From Glandiceps talaboti (lineage: Eukaryota > Hemichordata > Enteropneusta > Spengelidae), in the NCBI RefSeq assembly GCF_964340395.1, contig NC_135553.1:21934949-21998948 (forward strand): 64,000 bases of DNA. Direction: 5' to 3'. The notes under the pieces were generated by a model. The model did not search any database. It was not told the DNA's origin and saw only the letters and a list, made by a program, of their open reading frames with translations. The translations under genes were made by a program, and so were the position numbers. Shown in pieces: positions 21,001 through 29,481 of this stretch; positions within the stretch are counted from its first letter, which is position 1; each line of letters starts with the position of its first letter.

Positions 21001-23995
21001 CTCAGTCCATATAGAGAATTCGACATGACATTTTTCAGTAAGTAGAATACCATACTACCATCTAAAGTAAGTAATTCTCCATATATGAGTAAAAAAAAAA
21101 ATATGGCTGGTTTGAATAACCCCAAAATATGGACTCCTGTCATATACATGTACCACTCATCTTTCAAAGTGGATTTAGCAAAACACAATGACAAGAAAGC
21201 AGTCAGTCTGATGTCTAGAAATTAATACTGATGGCCGCAGAGGAAACCCTTGAAACAATACAGACATCTGTTGTGGTTGTACAAGTGAAGGCTAAACTTC
21301 CAATAAAATGCCCTGCCACACTATTCCAGTATCATCAGAGCATGCACATTTGTTTTTTAGTCAGTGATCCATAAATCAATCAGTGCTTTGCTAAGGATGT
21401 CATTACGTCTCAAAGTTTATCTTTTCATCCTTAAAATGTTATTGACTTGCTTCACAATATTGCAGAGTAGGAGGTCACTACACAGTGATCAGCCTTTGGG
21501 GGCCTCTTTGGGTTTACTACATTTTCTATATGAAATGATTTTGTTTTATTGCATGTATGACATCAAAGACATCAATCTAAGATATATTCATTTTAAATGG
21601 GAAAAATTCATAAATTTAAACACTACAGTACTACATAACATTGCATCTACTTGTACCCTTCTGAGTTCTATATTTTTCTGACATTTGGTAATATTACATT
21701 TTGGTATTCACTGTCAATGAAAAACAGAAGGATATACATTACAATGAACAAACATTGTTTAATATCACATGGTCATGTTATTTTCTCATTTTTGTAATAA
21801 TTTGTGGTAATTTTTCAAATATGAAAATACTAGTATAGCTGATCTTGACATGTTTTGTAAAGTAAACATCCCTACTTCTGTCCCATTTTGACATCACTCT
21901 ACCTTATACTTATCAGATATCAACATCAAAACAGTAGTTTTATATGGCAGACATTTCATCAGATTTCTGGTTTTCACCCTATTTGTTCATGGGAACATAT
22001 TACTGAATAACACTTAAAGACAAAGTGAAATTAAGAGTTGATTGTTTTCAAGTGTTTTCCTTGGCAATGTGTCTGCGTGTATGTGCGTCTGTGTGCCTGT
22101 ATGTCTGTGTTCTTTATGTATTGCATGTGTACATGCATGCATGTGTGTGTATGTGCGTGCGTGCATGCGTGTATATGTATATGTATGAATGGGTAGGTAT
22201 GGATAATGTATGTATGTATGTATGTATGTATGTACGTACGTACGTACGTACATACGTACGTACGTACGTACGTATGTACGCACGCACTCATGCATACATA
22301 CATACATACATACATACATACATACATACATACATACATACATACATACATACATACATACATACATACATACATACATACATACATACATACATACATA
22401 CATACATACATTATATATATAGTTATACATACATGTATATACATGTATACATATGCATGTATGTATAATTATTTTCTCTATCTTATGTCCAATAACTCTG
22501 ATGTTAACACATACTATACACAAATATTTTAATGAGGCTTACAGGATGACAGCTTTCAACACCAATACCACCAAAGAAATACTCTCTACCAAATATCACA
22601 ATACCAGTATGCCATATACCATCAATCTGTTTACCTACATAAAAACACAATTGTAAAATATATAAATAAATGGGGTAATCTATGAACATCTGTATATAAA
22701 TGTGTGTTCTTTGAAACCTAATCTCTGCTTTGTCACTATGATGACATGTACTTGAAATGCCCTGGTAGTGAATCAGTGATCAATGTAAGATTAGCAGGGA
22801 AAATGGCCCCCATCAAAACTGCACACTCATCAGATTGAATGTTTCATTAGCAGGGAAAATGGCCCCCATCAAAACTGCACACTCACCAGAATGGATGTTT
22901 GATTGGCAGGGAAGATGGCCCCATCAATACTATACCTATGGTCCCCATCAAAAGTACACACTATATGCACAATGCACTACTCAAAACTGATGTCTGATTG
23001 ACAGGGAATATGGCCCCCCATCAAAACTGCACACTCAGTCAGATTTGAATGTTTGATTGGCAGCTACGCTATGGCCCAAATCAAAACTACACACTCATCG
23101 GATTTGAATGAATGAATGATTGATTGAGAGGGAATATCCCCCCCCCCCCCCATCAAAACTGCACACTCATCAGTAGTGAACACATCTAAACAGTATAAAT
23201 ACTATAATAATCATGGTATGTGAGTATTGCTGTGTAGTTGTTTTGCAACTAACAAAATGAACACACATTATAGACTGTGTTTTCGGATCAATACTGGACA
23301 CGTAAAATATCTGAGAGTATAATTTTCAAGCTAATATCACTTGTTTAATGAAGTCGCAATTTAGGATAATAGATGTACGGTGAAATTAAATAACGTAATT
23401 GGATGTAGGTAAGAAAGGTTTTGTCAAAGTTCGAGTCAAAGTGTATAAGGATGAGGAATAACCTTCATTTCCATGGCAACTACATCTAGAATTATCAATG
23501 GTATTATAGTAAAAATTAGGTACACTTTGTTGTTAGTTTGGTTCATATACATGAACGTTGTTTCCGAAGACTTCGAATGACCAATGTTGACTATAGTATC
23601 AGATCAAGAGTTGAAGGACTATGTAAATGTATCGCATGATGTAGTCTGGCATGTCTAGAGCAAGATCACACATACATCGCTGAGAATGTTACAATGATTA
23701 TTATGTATGCAATGTTTTCGGCTAAATTACAATTTACCAACCAGTAAATATAGACAGTTCAATGATTTCGTCGATGGCCTATACACACTTTCTCGACAGA
23801 CACTCGTAACACGTTTATAGGGTATCCCCATTTCATGGAGGTCGAACGAGAAATTAGAATCTGACACTTTCGATATTCCTACCACCACTGTACCAGAACA
23901 CTCTTGGATTACTTACCGAGAATACCTTGCGACATAGCTCTCGCCATTCCCCTGCTAATATCATAAATATACAATTTCACTGGATGGAAATCCAT
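5909..23995 (-). CDS. DESI1-like PPPDE isopeptidase fused to a PUL domain (10 exons found)
   Basis: Spliced minus-strand gene. The ten exons join in frame to 485 codons plus stop. Residues about 1-135 form a PPPDE (DESI1-type) thiol isopeptidase domain. The catalytic His is H35 in GIWHTG and the Cys is C105 in [17 protein letters not shown]; human DESI1 has them at nearly the same positions. Residues about 136-250 are a Pro/Gly-rich then Ala-rich linker. Residues about 250-485 are helical and match the PUL fold of PLAA/Doa1, which binds p97/Cdc48. DESI1 removes SUMO from substrates in cytosol and nucleus, so this protein may join SUMO or ubiquitin processing to p97; that role is inference. 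A short PUL segment between exon 9 and the terminal exon was not found. The ATG at 23995 is used because its start, [16 protein letters not shown], aligns with DESI1; the open frame continues upstream without an ATG. The PPPDE half is very secure, the PUL half good. Confidence 0.85.
6165..6276. repeat. Imperfect hairpin in the last DESI-PUL intron
   Basis: GTATCGCC...GCAGTTTCCATAACGTGGCA pairs with TCACTTTATGGGAACTGCAT...GGTGATAC. Arms about 45 bp with mismatches; probably a MITE remnant. Confidence 0.5.
6423..6960 (+). repeat. Tandem repeat (about 145-bp unit) with a dispersed-repeat tail
   Basis: CTGTTCAAGCATGTCTGAGT begins three units at 6423, 6566 and 6717. Each holds AAAATGGCTGCCAGGCAGCC and TTGGATCGTATCACGACAAC or close variants. 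The last unit runs into GGACGGACGGACAGAAGCAC AGACAGACGG, a tail common to dispersed repeats in marine invertebrates. Open frames across it are repeat-derived. Confidence 0.65.
7364..10027 (+). pseudogene. LINE reverse transcriptase / endonuclease ORF (truncated, disrupted)
   Basis: Open frame of 887 codons. Endonuclease motifs GDFNID (residues 67-72) and SDH (132-134) remain. The reverse transcriptase runs from about residue 370: [39 protein letters not shown] (about 519), [10 protein letters not shown] and the catalytic YADD (about 608). The C-terminal tail includes [11 protein letters not shown] and STRQSRR. The last 44 or so residues are not LINE; they are read from the nested foldback element that begins at 9893. 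The ATG at 7364 is only the first in frame, since the native N-terminus is lost. The long intact frame suggests the copy is fairly young, but it cannot be active. Confidence 0.9.
9893..11654. mobile_element. Foldback DNA element with TA target duplication, nested in the LINE
   Basis: The left end CAGTTTTCGCCTAAGCTCTC and the right end GACAGCTTAGGCGAAAACTG are inverted repeats (21 of 22 terminal bases pair), each flanked by TA. Next to the ends are arrays of short degenerate motifs, CGCTTCGC/TCGCATCGC on the left (9900-10070) and GCGAAGCG/GCGATGCG on the right (11450-11640), so the arms can fold back over a long stretch. The core has small open frames (for example 10218-10604) without transposase motifs that I recognise, so it is probably non-autonomous. 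TA duplication and CAG ends fit the Tc1/mariner group, but this is not settled. Confidence 0.8.
11657..11801 (+). pseudogene. Displaced C-terminal part of the LINE ORF
   Basis: Encodes [20 protein letters not shown] and on to [18 protein letters not shown], then a stop. The G-A-K-LWN-IP pattern is the usual end of Jockey/CR1-like reverse transcriptase proteins. It continues the LINE ORF after removal of the 9893-11654 insertion, with a one-base frame difference. Confidence 0.8.
12019..12088. repeat. Poly-T run and (TTA)n tract at the LINE 3' end
   Basis: 24 T residues (12021-12044), then TTA repeated to 12087. The second tract is the usual 3' terminus of this LINE class. Confidence 0.85.
12115..12190 (-). 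CDS. DESI-PUL exon 9 (PUL helix)
   Basis: 76 nt encoding [20 protein letters not shown] and LDEGP, ending in phase 1 at a GTAAGT donor. It corresponds to PLAA GKAQCLSLISTILEVVQDL. The 3' end of an antisense LINE lies less than 30 bp beyond the donor. Confidence 0.82.
12775..13290. mobile_element. Inverted-repeat (MITE-like) element
   Basis: The left arm CTAGTACTGAAAATTTCTAC TCGCAGAGTC pairs with the right arm GACTCTGTGAGTAGAAATTC CCATTACTAAG, and CTTGGAAGCAAATCCC pairs with GGGAATTGCTTCCAAG. Arms are about 60 bp. A piece of a second copy lies at 18285-18385. It occupies most of the intron between exons 9 and 8. Confidence 0.65.
13344..13532 (-). CDS. DESI-PUL exon 8 (PUL helices)
   Basis: 189 nt, exactly 63 codons, phase 0 at both ends. 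It begins [14 protein letters not shown] and ends [15 protein letters not shown]. In PLAA the matching part is the LATLALNYSVCF helix. Strong polypyrimidine tract and CTTTCAG acceptor, GTATGT donor. Confidence 0.82.
13783..14071 (+). mobile_element. tRNA-derived SINE
   Basis: The 5' part has pol III boxes: A box TGACCGAGTGG (13792-13802) and B box GGTTCGAACCC (13834-13844), as in Leu/Ser-type tRNAs. The body includes TTTTCCCCGGGTACTCCGGT and TTTCCTCC, a motif widespread in animal SINEs. The tail is AATAAAGATTATTATTATTA with AGT repeats. It lies in the intron between exons 8 and 7 of the DESI-PUL gene. No full tRNA cloverleaf is present, so it is not a tRNA gene. Confidence 0.8.
14364..14557 (-). 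CDS. DESI-PUL exon 7 (PUL helices)
   Basis: 194 nt, GATTACAG acceptor and GTAAGT donor. It encodes the leucine-rich helices [19 protein letters not shown] and [13 protein letters not shown]. These resemble the armadillo-like helical pairs of PUL, including the LLALRTFCN helix of PLAA, which the splice junction to exon 8 completes as [11 protein letters not shown]. Confidence 0.82.
14609..14690. repeat. (ATGTC)n microsatellite
   Basis: CATGT units repeat with period 5 and decay toward ATATC/ACGTC at the lower-numbered intron side. Lies just outside exon 7 of the DESI-PUL gene. Confidence 0.9.
15015..15168 (-). CDS. DESI-PUL exon 6 (start of PUL-like region)
   Basis: 154 nt from a TTTTCAG acceptor to a GTAAGT donor, ending in phase 1. 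It encodes [20 protein letters not shown] and then a charged amphipathic stretch ([15 protein letters not shown]), as in the acidic first helices of PUL domains. Confidence 0.8.
15236..15680 (-). mobile_element. LINE 3' fragment (CR1/Rex1-like), degenerate
   Basis: Read on the minus strand it gives [36 protein letters not shown] and, further on, [14 protein letters not shown]. This is the well-known C-terminal pattern of CR1/Rex1-type LINEs (W-G-L---L--V---A--IIG--LPSL-DIY and RF--SF-P-AIRLL). Stops and frame shifts interrupt it. The 3' end is AATAAAGTATCTGAATCTGA with TCTGAA repeats. It lies in the intron between exons 6 and 5 of the DESI-PUL gene, in the same direction as the gene. Confidence 0.8.
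16058..16514. mobile_element. Element with long terminal inverted repeats (over 100 bp)
   Basis: The left arm holds GCCTACCTGTAGACGTGTAT, ATCCTAACTGACATTTTGAT and ACAATGATAGCTGTGTCACA; the right arm holds TGTGACACAGCTATCATTGT, ATCAAAATGTCAGTTAGGAT and ATATCTACAGGTAGGCTAAG. The arms run about 130 bp around a core of about 200 bp. It lies in the DESI-PUL intron between exons 6 and 5. Confidence 0.75.
16613..16916 (-). CDS. DESI-PUL exon 5 (linker)
   Basis: 304 nt, the largest exon. It opens with [17 protein letters not shown], the DESI1 C-terminal helix (FGQALRPLLDSIQ in human). Where vertebrate DESI1 ends, this protein goes on through a Pro/Gly-rich stretch ([15 protein letters not shown]) and an Ala-rich helix ([19 protein letters not shown]). 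So this exon carries the junction between DESI-like and PUL-like parts. CTACAG acceptor and GTAAGT donor, ends in phase 0. Confidence 0.88.
17186..17308 (-). CDS. DESI-PUL exon 4 (catalytic cysteine)
   Basis: 123 nt. It carries [20 protein letters not shown], the PPPDE catalytic cysteine motif, then [15 protein letters not shown], like the IPSYITDLPSEVLST of DESI1. GTCCACAG acceptor and GTAAGT donor, ends in phase 2. Confidence 0.95.
18285..18385. mobile_element. Partial copy of the 12.8-kb inverted-repeat element
   Basis: Shares GTGAAAATTTGG and TGTGAGTAGAAATTCATTAC with the ends of the 12775-13290 element, with a short direct repeat GCTGACGAGATG beside it. Confidence 0.5.
19908..20017 (-). 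CDS. DESI-PUL exon 3
   Basis: 110 nt. It begins [15 protein letters not shown] and continues to [12 protein letters not shown], matching the DESI1 segment GGTLLGPPD and its following helix. TTTTGTAG acceptor, GTGAGA donor, ends in phase 2. Confidence 0.92.
22200..22470. repeat. Compound TATG / TACG / CATA microsatellite
   Basis: (TATG)n, then (TACG)n, then (CATA)n, so the whole tract is close to self-complementary. Flanking sequence 22075-22200 is TGTG/TATG-rich. All frames across it (for example repeated Tyr-Val-Cys-Met) are artefacts. Confidence 0.95.
22543..22634 (-). CDS. DESI-PUL exon 2 (catalytic histidine)
   Basis: 92 nt, 30 codons completed. It encodes [10 protein letters not shown], then [20 protein letters not shown]. 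The His of IWHTG is the PPPDE catalytic histidine. Bounded by TATGTAG acceptor and GTAAGC donor, ends in phase 0. A TATG/CATA microsatellite lies about 70 bp away inside the following intron. Confidence 0.92.
22786..23173. repeat. Degenerate tandem repeat, about 62-bp unit
   Basis: Units share CAGGGAAAATGGCCCCCATC, AAAACTGCACACTCATCAG and GAATGTTTGATTGG. About six copies, some interrupted, one with a 14-C run (near 23131-23144). Lies in the DESI-PUL intron 1. Confidence 0.8.
23917..23995 (-). CDS. DESI-PUL exon 1 (start of PPPDE domain)
   Basis: Encodes [16 protein letters not shown] and on to MSQGILG, which matches the N-terminal beta strand of DESI1 (VKLY-YD-S-G). It ends at a GTAAGT donor in phase 1. 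The in-frame open stretch runs upstream to a stop near 24253 but holds no ATG, so this first ATG is the best start. Confidence 0.85.
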
Positions 23996-24310
23996 GGTGA
24001 GGTTGTCACTCGGGACTTTGTCAATGTGAAGTTTTCCCCAAATAACTTTGGCTTTACTAATGATGTCTGCAACTTTCGGGTCGACTGTATTTGCCGTAAA
24101 ACGTCGTGACTCAGTATTTACGACAATGTCTGCAACTACCCGCTTGCGGGCGCTAAACCGATTTTTTCGTTCAACGTTTTCAAGTGTGCGATGGATGTTT
24201 CTCTGGAAAGTGTGCTGTTGCAAAACATCGACAATTTTCAAAACATGCAGCTGACTAGAACATCACAATATCGTTCAGTATTGTTTCAAAGAATTTGGAG
24301 CATTTGGAAG
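23996..24310 (-). promoter_or_regulatory. Probable 5' UTR and promoter-proximal region of the DESI-PUL gene
   Basis: This segment just upstream of the first ATG has visibly more CG dinucleotides than its AT-rich surroundings, as is common at animal gene starts. The frame of exon 1 stays open back to about 24253 without an ATG. No TATA box can be singled out, and the transcription start is not known. Confidence 0.4.
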
Positions 24311-25605
24311 TTGCGAGATTATCAATGTCATTATGTTATTTATGTTTATGTACGTGCCTACTGAGTCACTGCTAATGTAATTATAGTTATTGTTATTTGT
24401 AACTTGAGCAATCACGCCCTATACTTTATTTCTGTGATTGTATTTTTTGCCTCAGAAAACGTTTAGACTTTGTTGGGTGTTTTTTTCTGATTACAAAAAT
24501 ACTAACTACTTCACTATTAAAGATGCAAAACTTTGTAACGTTAAACTGATAAAATGGCACTTGGTGACTTTGTGATTACCATATGATGTTTAATATCTGT
24601 TTCAGATGATTTTTTGTGGTGCATGGTGATGTTATCGTACGGCCGGCCACAAGTGTTGTCTAAAAACAAATTCATCCCTTGTGTCAATTACTGACACTGG
24701 AGGCGCGCTCACTGTCGTTTTTGCTGCATCGTACTGAGTCATCTACCTCTGGGATAGAGACAGGGCTAGAGGTTTTTCCTAAAATTCATCATAGTAACTC
24801 TCCCGGTTTCCCGTGTTTTCACAATTTCGATAAATTCACTCAACCTGCGGAGATAAGCTGAACAAATAAATGTTGCAGAACACACAATCACACCAACAAT
24901 GTCAATAGAGATGTGAGTGGCACCTAAAGTCAAAAACTAAAGTTTTAATTGATGAAGTAGAATGGAATCAACGTTAGCAAATGAAATAATAAAGACAATG
25001 AAAGGTTACATTATAATCACAATAAAAATATTAATTGAAACTTTCACGTACGGACAAGAAAAGACACGATAAAGAACATGATAGGAAGATTTATATATTG
25101 ACCTGACCGACTAATTTAACAAAAACAACTTTTTGAAATAATTAGTTTTTGATAAATCTATTTTCATTTGTGTCTTTTATACATACAATGGGTATATACT
25201 GCGATCAATGCGGTCTTTCGACTGCCGGTAGACGATCAATACATCCGTAGACAGTAAGATACATCGTGTTGTTCAGGTAGCGTGGCACGGAATGCCGTAT
25301 TTTACAGACTAATCCATTGGTTGATCTATTTAACCAGGCACTTTAGGTTCATTCTAACAATCGGTAATTTTTTACTTTTACTGTCAGCTCTCTGCTATCA
25401 AAGTTAACGTTTAATGTTATAAATACATCCACAAGTTATGAAGTGCTATCAAACCTATTCTATCAAAGTCAACATGTAATGTAACTAAATATCTCCATGA
25501 ATTATAAAGTGAAGTGTCGGTAGTTGCTTTCCCTAGTGTGCAATCAGATCCACGTCATAGTACAGTTGGTTCTATAATTGGTTTTCCCACTTAAACATCT
25601 TCCTA

Positions 25606-25760
25606 GAAGCGTCAGTGGTATGGGTAAGAGTTCATTCGCCTACACAGGCATTGGTCTTTGGAATAGTCTCCCACTCTCAGTGACACAATGGCATACAAAA
25701 AATAATTTTACAAGTCATGTCAATCTTTTTCAGTCTATGGAACAAACTAGAGTTTAAAGA
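25606..25760 (+). mobile_element. LINE 3' coding fragment
   Basis: A plus-strand frame reads SSFAYTGIGLWNSLPLSVTQ and ends SMEQTRV then stop. The A-x-x-G-LWN-LP motif is the C-terminal signature of Jockey/CR1-like reverse transcriptase proteins. Only this tail remains; the rest of the element is not seen upstream. Confidence 0.65.
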
Positions 25761-26460
25761 ACACAACATCTTAGTCCTTTCTGTAATCATACATGTATAT
25801 GTATTTTATCATTCAAAGTTGGTTTTCTGTTATGCCTAACGTAATACATTTTTCTGTACTATTGTTGCCATGGTATTTTGAATATCCCTAGGAGGACCAC
25901 ATTAGAACTACTAAGTGCTTTTTTTTTCTTCAAAAAAACACTTTGATGTGTTATCCTTAATTTGTATAAATGTTTGTCTAATAAATTTAAATTCAAAATT
26001 CACACACTGTGTTTATCTACACACTGTGTTTATCTAAAGGATGTCATCATATATATTGATTATTTCTTCCATATCTCAGTTGACCTTTTCAGATGTAGAT
26101 GTATAAATGCATATTTATATAATTCCATCACATCCAGACAAGGATAAAGGGCAAAACCAAAACGTAATAAAATAAACATATGATAGCACTCATATCTCAA
26201 AGAAAAATGTGTTGATATATGCCCCATTTCAATATCATCTCCAGGGAAACCCTTGCAAAGAATATATGCTGACTACGATATCCTACTACAAATTTGTATG
26301 ACTTGTGCTATTTTAAACCGACTGCGTAATATGACAAAAACTTACCAAATGTTCATTTGCATATTAAAATTCAGTTATCCATCTTTAACACATCTTTTAA
26401 TTTCTTAAAATCTTAAAATTCTTCAAGTTTTTCGTCTAGAATTAAATTTCTATGAACCTT

Positions 26461-26577
26461 TTTTCAGGACAATAACCAACTACCCTCAATTTTCTTCATC
26501 ATGGCCGACCACTCCACTTTTTCAAGACAATAACCAACTACCCTCAATTTTCTTCATCATGGCTGACCACTCCACTT
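26461..26577. repeat. 58-bp tandem duplication
   Basis: GACAATAACCAACTACCCTC to TGACCACTCCACTT occurs twice, nearly identical, with a period of 58 bp. Confidence 0.85.
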
Positions 26578-26695
26578 ATTTCATTCTCGTTCAGCCCTTT
26601 CTAGATTTAACAAAATGAAATAAAGGCAAAGATTTGCTGAAATTGGTAACATTTACCCACAAGCTAATTAAATATAACATATGCTGAGTTTTTTA

Positions 26696-26696
<1 letters not shown>

Positions 26697-26727
<31 letters not shown>

Positions 26728-26767
26728 GTGTCTGTCTGTCTGTCTGTTTGTTCGTTTGTTTGTTTGT
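26697..26767. repeat. (GT)n, (GTCT)n, (GTTT)n compound microsatellite
   Basis: A GT run with single changes passes into GTCT and then GTTT units. Confidence 0.9.
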
Positions 26768-27379
26768 ACTTATTGTCATTAAGGCGTAATATCTAAACGA
26801 TTCTTTGACGTGACATAGTTTGGGACAAATAATCTAAATTCATGTGCTACAAATGGTTTAACCACGCCCCAAGAAATCATAAGTTGTAATGCCATTGACA
26901 ATGCAATGAAGGAATTATAATATCCACCATATACAAGTTGTCAAACTAGTTTAATTGTCGTTTTGTGGAACTATATTTCTGTGTCATTCTAATAAAAAAT
27001 GTTTAACTATTCAGCGTGTACCACTTTAAATACAACCCTGTCGTCCTATCGATATCACAAATCTTTATCTTGACATACTTTCTGCCATCAACATCAATGA
27101 GTTACATGCTGTTTATGTCAATCACCACACACACGCGGGCGCTGTAATCTAAAATGCCTATCTAAATATACGTCCATGGTTGTTGTTTTAACCACTTTAT
27201 GTTGATATAAGGCAAGTTAATTGATCAATATAGACATGATAAATGGTTAAGACATTCTAATTTACGTTTCTTTGGTTGTTTTCTTTGCATATCTCCTGTC
27301 ATACATTCCGCCATTTGGTAGTTTCATTTTTCAACTTCCTGAACAGTTGTTGAGTCAGTCAACATACTACATTACACAT

Positions 27380-27640
27380 ATTATTATATTGTAAATGTCC
27401 ACACTCACTTTTTTCTTCAAATTTTTAAAAAAAATTTTGTGCTGGGAATTGCTCCCAGCAATTTTCTGTAAGGCTACAGACATATACGCACAATTGCACA
27501 TATTATCATCTTGCAAATTTCCACACTCACTTGCATGTAAAAGAGTGGCACCACCATCTGAGCCAATCATCACTCTACATCATACACATTATCATATTGC
27601 AAATTTGGCGTACTCAAAATTTGCATATACAAACTTGCAC
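27380..27640. repeat. Three degenerate copies of a CATTATCATATTGCAAATTT unit
   Basis: The unit, with TCCACACTCACTTGCATGTA after it, recurs about every 100 bp. The middle copy is the best preserved. Confidence 0.5.
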
Positions 27641-27772
27641 CATCTGCTGAACTTGTGAAAACTCTACAGGCACAGACATTCATATATGATATCTTGAAAT
27701 GCCTTGATTGCCATATTAATAAATCAACAAATCATGGCCAAACTGGAAATACTTTGGATATGTAATTAGATA

Positions 27773-27984
27773 TTATTCCCCAATATTTGTCTTTGTTCAT
27801 CTGAGGTAAATAGGAGTGACCTAAGGGGCCTTGTCACTACAAGTTGCTAGATTAGAATTGGCCAATAGGAGTGACCTAAGGGGCCTTGTCACTACAAGTT
27901 GCTAGATTAGAATTGGCCATTGACAAACTCTTAGGCCACGAGTACTTTCCGGCTGAATGAAGAAAAATATTGGGGGGAATATTA
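27773..27984. mobile_element. Foldback element with internal 55-bp tandem duplication
   Basis: Ends TTATTCCCCAATATTTG and AAAAATATTGGGGGGAATA are inverted repeats. Inside, AGGAGTGACCTAAGGGGCCT TGTCACTACAAG occurs twice, 55 bp apart (27812 and 27867). A related copy lies at 45402-45535. Confidence 0.65.
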
Positions 27985-28464
27985 TACCTCCCTAAGCCTA
28001 ACCTTTGAAAAATTGGGGAAAATAATAGCGATTTGGAACGTTTTTGACTCGTACTTCGAGCACTGTAAAACCAGTGACATAGACATGGATTGTCGTGACG
28101 TAGAATGACCAGGGTATATCATCCATATTTTCTGTTTGAAGACAATAACTTGAGTATGGTATAATCCCAAATATGACTCTCCTTACCCATATTGCACATA
28201 CAATACATTCCAAATCAGTTTACTCATTCAAAAGAAGACAATGAAAAGTAAAATCAAGTTCCTTCTTTTTTTTATTGCCATTTTGTAAAATACAATTTAC
28301 AGCAAGAAAATTATCTTTTGAATGCAATAAAGTTTATTAATTATAATTTTTATTCAAGAATGTTGACATTTAATGAGCATTTTATTTACACGAGAGAAAC
28401 AAACATATACATACAACAATACTACATATCCAAATAATGACAAAAAATAAACTCACATTTGTTT

Positions 28465-28860
28465 AAAAAGGTACTCTCTGATTGGCCAACTCATATACTC
28501 TCTCTGATTGGCCGTCTGAAATGCATGCTATCTAAATAAGGTGGTTCCAGACTGGCTAATTTGATCTGTAATGTAACAGCTTCAAGTAGACAGTCTGTGA
28601 TTGGCCAATCAAACTCTTACTAAGGCAATCCCCCTGACTGGCCAGTCAACACTACTGGGATCTGATTGGCAAAATTCTAATATCTCAGATACTCTCTTGG
28701 TAAATTCAGTTGTTGAACTATTTCTATGATCTACAGACTTGCCATTGCAGCCACAACCCATAAACCTTCAGGTTGACCAATTCTGTTCGTTACATCTCTA
28801 ATCGGCCAATTGTTTTATGGACAACAAACATCTGACTGGCCACTTCTACAATATACAACA
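28465..28860. repeat. Cluster of CTCTGATTGGCC-like motifs
   Basis: TGATTGGCC or TGACTGGCC recurs about nine times, at irregular spacing. The core ATTGG is an inverted CCAAT box. It may be a decayed tandem repeat. Confidence 0.55.
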
Positions 28861-29481
28861 ATCCCATTCTCATATTGGGTATTTGTGCTGGTTTCCCTGA
28901 TACATATTTCTCTTGCCAGTCTCGAACAAAACAACATCATGTGACTTCTAAGTGGCACAATCTGAGTTAGAATACAGCAGAGTTTTTTTTAATCTACACC
29001 AAAAAACTATGCCACCCCTCCCCCCCCCCCAAAAAAAAGTACAAACTCAGCTTGTGCCCTTCCTTGTATCAAATGTCAACAAAATCCCTACAAGTTCCTT
29101 CCACTCTCTCTCTATCCCTTTAGAAATATGTAACTGAAAAAATGAACATTATCAAGGAGTGCATTCTGTCCCAACTCTCATGGTGATATTTTGTTTTTCC
29201 TTTCCGACTCAGTTACAAGACTGCAATGATTATTGCATCACTAATTACTTTGTGAAAACATTACATCAAAACTTCTACTTCAATCACTGTAGGAAAATAT
29301 TTTGTGCCCTGTCTTTTTCCCAACTATTACACACAAGACTAGATTGAAGGCAATAAGGCAACCATTATAGAACATTGACATGTACAATATCACATCTAAC
29401 ATTTTTTTTCAAAACATTTTTGGCAATTTTTGACAGTTGTCACAGACTATTAACATTTCACTGCATGCAGCATTCAAGATT

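Noticed and set aside
22014-22532. Long open frames on both strands (up to 169 codons)
   Set aside because: They are readings of the TATG/CATA microsatellite; the peptides are repeats of four residues.
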